Assembly (NCBI RefSeq): GCF_022376445.1
Contig: NW_025955070.1
Location: 1 to 64,000, forward strand
Reading direction: 5' to 3'
Origin: Fomitopsis serialis
Lineage: Eukaryota; Basidiomycota; Agaricomycetes; Polyporales; Fomitopsidaceae
DNA length: 64,000 bases
Shown: positions 56,227 through 64,000 of the stretch, in pieces
How positions within the stretch are numbered: the first letter of the stretch is position 1
Layout of the letters: every line of letters begins with the position of its first letter
The notes under the pieces: model-generated
The model's database searches: none
Seen by the model: only the letters and a program-made list of their open reading frames with translations
What the model was told of the DNA's origin: nothing
Program-made: the position numbers and the translations under genes

Positions 56227-56509
56227 ACCGACTACAATGATGTGGTGCACGAGTAGAAGATTGATCAGCGGAATAGTGAGTACGAGACTGGCAACGTGCT
56301 TGATTATATGTGCAAAGCGGCGCTACTTTCTGGAGAAGACGCGCACGTCGGAGTCGGACTCGGTCACTCAGCTCCTTTTTGCGTGGTCGTGATTACATAC
56401 AGCTTCTTCGCACGTCTGCATAGATCACCATGTATCGCGCCCACAGACATCTGCGTAACACATCATCTGTAAATGCGCCACCCATACGTTGTTTGACAGA
56501 GACTCACTT

Positions 56510-57365
56510 TTACAACCACAAAGTTTTCGCAAAATCCTCGCTGCGCATGAGCGTATCAATCCTCTGCCCCTCCTCCTCACCGATCTCTACCAGTGCCGAT
56601 CCACCTCCTTCAGTGCTTTCTGCCGAGATAGAGGCTGTTTCTGAGCTGTGATGGACAACTCGCCACCACCGTGTCTGCCAAACGAACGTCTTTTCCCCCA
56701 GATGGATGTCATATATGACTGCGTACCCAGACGATACGGAAGCATAACGCAGATCGGGGATCGCCTTCACGAGCAAGGTCGAGGCTGCGTCACGCATATT
56801 CTTCCACGTACTGTGCGTTAACCAATCATCTGATTTGCCTTCTTTGCAGGCTGGGCTGTCAAAAAGGATATCATTTGTGTTTTTAACGAATCTGAGGTGC
56901 ACGCAGAGGAGCCTGCAGTCAACCAACAGTGGGAGACACTCTTCCTGCGAGAAAAGCAAAAATGTAAGACACTACGTCAAAGAATACAAGAGATCCGGAT
57001 GGCATACCAGCCAAGTCTGCACGAGTCCGCTGTTGTCGTTCAGCAGCACATCGAGGTAGCGTAGCCTCGAGTCCGGACGCTTGGCCAATACGGCGAGTTG
57101 CGTCCACAGATCAAAGTTGGCGCCATGGAATTGTATCGAGAGAACCACAGGATATGTCAGACGGACTACTCTTCCGGGCAAGCTCGCAGTGTGTGCTGGT
57201 GCGATATTGTCGCTGAACTCATTTTCGTGACAGATTTGATACAGTTCACATCTGACTCGCGAGACACGGCGTGCTGAATCTTGGGCGAGGACGGACGAGT
57301 CGAGGTGTGCACAAATCCGCCGATATACTGATGGGACCCTGAGTACAACGTCGACATCACATCAA
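56510..57365 (-). pseudogene. Truncated F-box-like copy, C-terminal half only
   Basis: Lies directly downstream of the stop of the next copy. It reads Leu-Thr-Tyr-Pro-Val-Val-Leu-Ser-Ile-Gln ... Arg-Leu-Arg-Tyr-Leu-Asp-Val-Leu-Leu, then Glu-Glu-Cys-Leu-Pro-Leu-Leu ... Leu-Cys-Val-His-Leu-Arg-Phe and an end Met-Arg-Ser-Glu-Asp-Phe-Ala-Lys-Thr-Leu. All of these match the C-terminal half of 57384-59016. No F-box and no central LRR part. The final ~150 residues are one open frame, so a small protein could still be made. Confidence 0.65.
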
Positions 57366-57383
57366 AAACTGAAGTGACTCACC

Positions 57384-59016
57384 CTACAGCTTCAAGGTCT
57401 TCGCGAAGGCCTCGCTGCGCAAATATTCATCGATCTGCTCCCCTTCATCTTCATCAATCTCGACCAACGAGTCCTCTCCTTTACCACTTTCCGCATCCCC
57501 TGAGTCCTCTTCGTCTTCATCGGCCTCCGCCAACCGTGATCCTGCAACCTCCGAGCCTTCCTCGTCGCCCACGAGCGCCACCACCGTGCCTCTCCGCGGA
57601 AGCTCGACCCTCCAGGTGCAGCATTGTTCTCAACCATGTATCCACTCGCCACAGCGACATAGCGGAGTGACGGGATCGCCATCGCGATCACCTGGTGTGC
57701 CTCGTTCTGTATGTTTTCCCAGTCGCTGCTCACAAACCCGTCGTCATCTGAATCGTCGACCATTGATTCGAACTCCGTCGCATCGATGACTCTGTCGAGC
57801 TGGTCAACGAGTCTGAGGCGGATGCAGAGGATATTGCTGTCGGAGAGTAGAGGGAGACACTCGTTCTGCAGTAGTACTCACACATCAAATGGATGGAGCA
57901 ATGATGATCTGGGGTAAGCGGACGTACCAGCCATTCCTTCGCCCACAATTGTCATCATGCATGAGGACATCGAGGTAACGTAGCCGGGCATCTGGGTCCT
58001 CGAACAGCTCTGCGAGCTCCGCCCACAGCGTCGTGTCACCATAGTGGCATTGCACAGAGAGCACGACGGGGAGCGTCATGCGCACCGTGAGGGTAATGGT
58101 GTCGTAGATCTGCGATTTCTCGCAGTTCCAGTTCACTTTGATGTAGATGTCCAGGATGCGCACGCGGGAGGTGATATCGACATCATCTGTGAACTCCGCA
58201 GTGCGAGTGTAATGGTGGTCGTGGCCGTAGACCGTCCCGCGGCCATCGTCGTCTACCTCCCAGAATGCAACTTGAAGGTCTGCGAGGTTCGGGCACAATG
58301 GGGCAAGGGCAACTGGGTCCATGTTCCTTAGGCTCAAACTACGAGCGTGATTCCATTGATAGGTGTGTGGTTGCGGAAGCGGTACGTCCGAGTCGTCGTC
58401 GCATTCAAGCCGGAAGTTGTGTAGCGTGATCGCCGACGCGTTCCGCAGGATTTCGAGCTCAGCGAGAGCTACAGGCTGTACCTGGGCACGAGGATGTGTC
58501 ATTGAGTACAGCGACAGCGCCTCGAGATGGACTGTACTTGGCTTGCAAGCCAGCCTCGCGCAGAGTGCCATACCCCGCGCGGCGACGCAGCGCAGCTCGA
58601 GCTCGCGCAAGCCACGCAGCGACGCGATTGCGTCGCCCAAAACATCCCCACCTCCCACCGCAAGCTGACCTCTAATTCGGACACGACAAGCACCCGTAGA
58701 TTTCGTGCCCTCGCCAGGACAGTAGCAAGCGGCGAGTAGATGTCGGCAGACTCATGACGCCAAAGGTCTTCTGAGCATAGGACCGTGAGCTTGTTCAAGT
58801 ACTGTATACGCTGTCCGTCATCCTCTTCGAGCACAAGTTGTGGAATTCGAGGTTCTTGACTGGGGCTTTGAGGCATAGCGAGGAGAGGACGCGCCGCCGG
58901 GCGACGGAGTTAACGGTGCGAGAAGTCAGGGCGAGGCATTGCGTGTCTCTGTGCGAGATGAGCGCGACAATCAGGATGAGTATATCGTCGTTCAATGATT
59001 GGAAGCCGACTGCCAT
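57384..59016 (-). pseudogene. F-box/LRR-like gene with several frameshifts
   Basis: The N-terminus has an F-box-like motif (Leu-Asn-Asp-Asp-Ile-Leu-Ile-Leu-Ile-Val ... Leu-Ala-Leu-Thr-Ser-Arg, near 58990-58930). F-box proteins link targets to SCF ubiquitin ligases. Then come Leu-rich strands (Leu-Arg-Glu-Leu-Glu-Leu-Arg-Cys; Leu-Ser-Leu-Arg-Asn-Met; Leu-Arg-Tyr-Leu-Asp-Val-Leu-Met) and an acidic tail ending Arg-Ser-Glu-Ala-Phe-Ala-Lys-Thr-Leu. Family continuity needs frame changes near 58845, 58660 and 57585, each about one base. Substrate-recognition part is plausible; current function doubtful. Confidence 0.6.
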
Positions 59017-59341
59017 CGCCGTTTATACAGTCTACAGCAGCCGCATCGGCGTAAGCATGGTCAGACATGTCACTCTTTCGGGCGAGCTGGCACTGTAAGA
59101 CGCACCTAATCTACATGTATCAGTACAGGTCTCTTGATTCTTCGGCCTGGCTAAATGATCGGTTGATACCGGTCCCCTTCCTGAACGTCGGCAGCCTTGA
59201 GGACCACTGCTAGCATTGGTTACATTTGAGCCGACACAGCTCCACCTTCCCGCACCTACTTCGTGCGCTTGTATGCACAATTGACGATCCCACAAATTTA
59301 TTGAAGGCCAAGCCTGGTGTCAGAGAACTGGATAAGTTAAA

Positions 59342-59380
59342 AGGAGGAGGAGGAGGAGGAGGAGGAGGAGGAGGAGGAGG
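59342..59380 (+). repeat. (AGG)13 microsatellite
   Basis: Thirteen uninterrupted agg triplets between the F-box-like gene and RdRP copy 2, outside any recognised gene. Confidence 0.95.
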
Positions 59381-59647
59381 TCGCGTCTGGACTGGGTGAT
59401 TAGGTAAGCTAGGTGTTGTGGCGTGTGATCTAATAGTACAAGGTTCGCTCAGATGAGTTCCTTCGCGAAGCTCGAGTACTGGAAGAAGGCTCGTATTGGC
59501 ATAGTAAAGTCACTGGTTTTTTGTACACGTCGCAACGACGACACATGTGTATGTCGGTATTATGTTCAATCGTCATACGTGTGACATAATACAGTAGCAA
59601 GATCATCCGACACCGTGTCTTCCAATCTCAAAGGCAAAGGCTTCTGT

Positions 59648-62600
59648 CTACGTTGTCTCCTCCCTCTTTTCCTTGATCTCGCGGATTGCGTCAAAAACTT
59701 CCCCTAATGCGATCCACCCAAAGCTTTGTCCACCGAACCATTTCGACAGCGTGCACGACAACCTGTACGCCGTCCAGGCTTGCTTCAAGTGCGTTGGCGC
59801 ATCAGCCTGGCCATCTCCAGACAACTCCGCGCAGATGCCGTTCACGAGCGTCGCTGTCTGCTCGCGAACTTTGGCGACTATGTCGTCACGCTTGCGATTC
59901 TGCCCGCACTTCGCCGCTATCGTGCCGACGACGACTTCCTCCTCTGAGAGTATGGCCGAGCGCGATGCTGCAACAACATGCCCCGCGCAGGTCCCTCGGA
60001 GGCGAGATGCATACGCCGTGAAGAGATCCCACGTCTTCGTCACCAGGGCCTCGTCGAGGTGATGGCGGCCCAGGTACTCTTCTACTTCAGCGACAACCGG
60101 GCGGAGAAGATTGCGATGGCTGAACGGCTTGGCCCGTATGTCAGCGAGAACTTCGTCGAGCGTGATCCCTTTCCCTTCGTCTATCTCGGGCAGGTCGAAG
60201 TAAGACGACTCGGTGCTGCGCTCTTCAAGGGGCGGCAGGTCGATAGCACGGAAGAGCCGACCGAGAGCACTATTGCTCACGTAGTATCGTGGCTGCCAGC
60301 CGATGACCGTCTCCGGAATATACCAGTCTGGCTTCTCCGAGACGCGCCGTTGGATAGGGCGAATAGCATCGATATTGACTGGCAGTCCCGTCTTTGGATA
60401 GTCAACTGCAGCGTTGTATAGCTCTGCGAGCTTGAGGCAATCCAAGTGGAATATCCCTTCCTTATCCGCGACCGTGAGCCACGTCGCCGCAATGAGACCA
60501 ATGTTCTAGATGAGCCATGTGAGTGAGATTCACAGATAAAACGATCGCACGCACGTCGCTGATAATGAATTCCGACACAAAATCGGCAACGTCTTGCACG
60601 GTGCTCGGACGTTGCAGTACTTTACGACGCGCAGGGCTGTACGACGCGGGCTTTTGAAGTCTACTCGTCGCCGGAAGCAAGTCCTGAGGAACGCATGTGA
60701 CGTTGTACATATCGCCATCGAGGTCTCCCCCTCCAAGATACGACGCCAAAGGCCGGTCACCTGGGTTGATAGTCGAGGTCACAATCTAATACGTACGATC
60801 GCAAAGTGAACACGACACACCTCGTATAGAGAATACGACGCAGTTACTCAAACATCCCCTAGCAAGATCTGACCCTTCCGGTGGCTTGCCAATCGCATGT
60901 ACGACCTGTATGTCGCCCGGATGAATCGCCGGCGAACGCGTGATCAGCGTAGGTCCCTCAAGGTACACCTCGGGACCATTTGCAGGCTTGACACAGGCGT
61001 AGATCTCGCCTTCGCGTAGCTGGCCGTGAACGTCTGCAATCCCGACCAAGGTCCATCCGCCAGGTACTGGGATACGAGCATGATACTTGAGCTCTCGCAG
61101 TACATGGTTGACGGCGAACGTCATCATGCGTTGCCACGGGCCTCTCCTAGTCAGAGAGGCGACTGAGATGCCGAGCTGGTGCAAGCGATGAACCGTGGAT
61201 GCAAGCTTGAACGAGCCCCCTAGCCCGTGCATGTCGAGAAGCCATCCCGAGTTCGCCAATGAGTCCGTGAGCGTATGGGTCGCACGGACCGTGTCGTCTT
61301 GCAGCCTCTGGAAGACTTCGTACGGCACTCCGAGGCCCTCCAGAAGTATGATCATCGGCCGATTGAGGTAGAAGCGGGAGGGTTCCTCGAATAGCCCCGC
61401 GATCTCGATGCTATTCGAGGTGGGAGCCGCGAACTTCACCATTGAGCGGGGTAAGCGTATCTTCCGGCCTTCCAGTTTATGGTCGACATGGAGCATCCCC
61501 TTCGATCCAGCAATGCGCACTTGTATGACACGAGGAATGGCGCCTCGCCATGCACGTCTGACTCGGCTTTTCGACCGCTGGTCGGCCGCTATGTCTCGCG
61601 CGACCTGGAGAGACATCGTACCATTTCCATCAGTGAACGAGTACGTTCCCGTCCTGTCCTTGATGTCGTCAACGATCTCCATCTCCTCCACCGCGATCGC
61701 GATTGAGGATTCGGTGGAGCTAAACGCCTGCGAGATACGAGCACCGTATCGAGCGGGACAGTAGATGAGCTCTGGATCGTACGGGTTATCTGTGAAGGAT
61801 CCGAGGCCAGCAACGATAGCGGCTGCGTTGATGGTGCGACCGTCGGCTGCTTTGAACGGCCTCACGAACCAAACAGAGTGATTCTTCAGGGCGGATTGCG
61901 AGTAGCCGAGGAACTCGAAGTGTCGCCCTGCGAGCATAAAGCCTTTGACTAGGAAGTGCTTGACACGTTGACCGATCAGCTCCCGAAGATTAATCTCGGA
62001 GTCGTAGCGATATGCGAGTCGGTTGTCGTCGGTGAAGTGAACACGAAGGAAGCTGTCCCTGTTGTCCCAGAACTGCCGAATGACTCGGTTGGATTGTTCG
62101 GGGAAGGGGCCTTCGATGACTGTTGTGGTAGGGGTAATGTAGAGGTGGGTACAAAGGAAGAGATCCGCGTGGGGTAATGGTGGTAGCGGGGTACGCAGAA
62201 GTTGCCGAGCACAAGTTATGACGAGCTCCTGTAGAGTGTCTTGGTTCACGTCGATCCCGTCGCCGTACCAGACACGCGCCTCAATTCGCGTCTTCAAGTC
62301 GGCCAGCAGAGTGCTCGTCACATATGGGCCGTGCTCAGGGACTAGGACATCGATGACGGGGCGCAGAGACTGCATAACCTCTCGCATGTCCACGAGCCGT
62401 TTGCGCGATAGCGCTATGACCTGAGAGGCCACAGCAAAGTCCAATGTCTCTATCCAAGCGTTGTAGGTATCGCGAATGGTTCTGTGGAACAGTCCGCGCT
62501 GAACAACCGTGTATGAGGACGAGTCGACAGAAAGGCGAGCGCGTCGGCACAAGCCCCGGTACACCGCGATGTCTGACGTAGATTCGCAGACGAGTCGGAT

Positions 62601-63384
62601 AGCAATGGAGGTGTAAGGGGCGACGAGATCGTGGGTTCTGTCAAACCCGACTTTCCTCAACCGGAATATCTTCGTGACCTCGAGGAGCTCCCGCAGCGAG
62701 TAGGGGTCCCCAAACGTCAAACCATCCGGATCAACGAAGTCCGGGTCCGCGGGCCCTTCCTCGAATGACGGCGGATAGAGAAGGGAAAAGAAGATGGACG
62801 ACTCGCCGAACTGGTCCGGGGTCGCAGCAGTCCAGTACACCTGCGAGGTGCGGATCGCCATGAAGCGCGTGCACTCGGTTTCCATGGCCGCCATCCGGAA
62901 CTGCCGTCTGTCTTCGTTGTAGTCCAGGTACGCCGAGCCAGGCAGAGTGAATTTCCTCTCCCACTCCACAGAATACTCCTCGTCACGGCAATCCACCCGA
63001 ATTGAAGTCGCTTGATGGTATCATAGATCCATTCCTGTGCGGGAGGACCACAGGAGGTTTGTATGGCGACTGTTGCACAAACCCCAAGACTTGACGATTG
63101 GGCGCCTGCTTGCTATGGGAAAAGACTATGGCCCGAAAGGATCGTGCCCGCGAGGCGAATCATCTCCGTAGTCGCGAAGGAACTGCTCACCGACCTCCGC
63201 AGTGGGAAGCGTGATTATGCCATTCCTGGTGCCCCGCTTGGTCACCTTGCGGTATATGCGAATTCGAAGTTCAGGGGCTGCGACGAGTGGTGAGCGTAGT
63301 CTGCACTGTGAAATATACTCGCGAGGAGCTCCTTCAGCTGGGGTTGTTCCGTGCTGAAGGGGATGCTCGCATGAATACCTCCAT
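59648..63384 (-). pseudogene. Cellular RNA-dependent RNA polymerase, copy 2, N-terminus frameshifted, catalytic part open
   Basis: Inverted relative to copy 1. From 62996 to 60821 it is one open frame, followed by exons 60760-60555 and 60505-59648. It carries Asp-Arg-Thr-Gly-Thr-Tyr-Ser-Phe-Thr-Asp-Gly-Asn-Gly and, near 60720, the catalytic Gly-Gly-Gly-Asp-Leu-Asp-Gly-Asp. The C-terminus ends at 59648. Upstream, the true start (Met-Glu-Val-Phe-Met-Arg, 63384) is followed by single-base losses near 63365, 63270 and 63000-63010 relative to copy 1. An internal Met at 62996 could restart a 736-residue first exon lacking the RRM-like part, so residual function is conceivable. Confidence 0.8.
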
Positions 63385-64000
63385 GGCGACACAGTAGACG
63401 TCGAAGGATGTCTTCCGCGCGTTTACGGTCTGCTCGGGATTCCGATGAGCGTACTTATACCAAGAAAGGAAGGTGTTGTATCTCACATAATCCTTATCAA
63501 AAGAGGCCGGTCCTATCAGTGGCGATAGTGTTCCATCAATTGCGCAGCAGAAGAGATGAGGTGATCCGATTGAAGGCGACACAGTTGGTATGTGTCATGG
63601 GGGTCCAAACCTGGTAACGCTTCCCACCATGAATTACAATTGTCGGTCACAAGGACAAGGGTACATACCGTATCAGTCTTCTCGAACATGTTACTGCCCT
63701 AATGGACTGCTGCCGCGTAGGAGACTCCCACGTCTCGTCAGCTGGGTATTGCGTATTGCCCGACGGGTTGAGCCATCCCAGGTGCACGATCACGCAGAAA
63801 TCACTCAACGCTCAACGCAGAAGCACGGCGAGTCTAAATGGGACACATGAGGTGAACGTTCGACGAACGTTGCGTACATACGCACTGTTATAGATGCTGC
63901 AGACCTAAAGCATCACAGAATCCTTCGAGGACTAGATAGGATGCTTGTGCGCGATAAGGACGAAGGTCAGTCAGTTGATCATGGCATGATACTACTGACG
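63385..64000. other. Upstream flank of RdRP copy 2
   Basis: No gene recognised to the window end. Presumably includes the promoter side of RdRP copy 2. Confidence 0.35.

Noticed and set aside
61408..61764. Plus-strand frames opposite RdRP copy 2, and minus-strand frames opposite copy 1
   Set aside because: Mirror images of the conserved polymerase core.

Overview
This looks like nuclear DNA from an Agaricomycete fungus, probably a wood-decay basidiomycete. The evidence is the gene structure (many short exons split by roughly 50-60 bp GT-AG introns, some exons only 14 nt) and the families present. These are DUF6532- and DUF6534-type proteins, FunK1-like kinase fragments, an OTT_1508-like deaminase-fold protein, a cellular RNA-dependent RNA polymerase pair, ATG7, HSL-type hydrolases, F-box-like genes and hAT transposons. 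No rRNA, tRNA or CRISPR was recognised. Family names come from recognised sequence motifs; no search was run.

Layout. 0-4 kb: the 3' end of a 2OG-Fe(II) oxygenase, then a DUF6532-like gene ending in a 15-bp minisatellite. 4.5-11.3 kb: a hAT transposase gene on the minus strand, split by a 4,010-bp insert (6740-10749) with inverted ends and an 8-bp imperfect target duplication. The insert carries no transposase and is filled with GC-rich repeats and dispersed palindromes. 11.8-12.1 kb: an LTR-like sequence. 12.9-22.4 kb: a decayed F-box-like relic, two DUF6534 membrane-protein genes in opposite orientations, and long gene-poor stretches. 22.5-33 kb is the gene-dense core: hydrolase, deaminase-like protein divergent with a kinase-like protein, ATG7, and a second kinase-like paralogue. 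33-46 kb: two direct ~2.9-kb copies of a large P-loop protein gene, one intact and one with a -1 frameshift. Around and between them lie C-terminal fragments of the same family, FunK1 relics and an intact aldo-keto reductase. 48-63.4 kb: two RdRP copies in inverted (convergent) orientation enclosing a P450 relic, a tail-to-tail hydrolase pair and two tandem F-box-like copies. Nearly every gene in this last block carries single-base frameshifts.

Main reading: a few housekeeping or conserved genes (ATG7, aldo-keto reductase, deaminase-like, kinase-like) sit between regions that grow by local duplication and decay by small deletions. The tail-to-tail hydrolase arrangement occurs at both 22.5-23.9 kb and 53.8-56.2 kb, which suggests a duplicated pair. 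Exon limits are my readings of splice signals and are approximate unless exact junctions are given.
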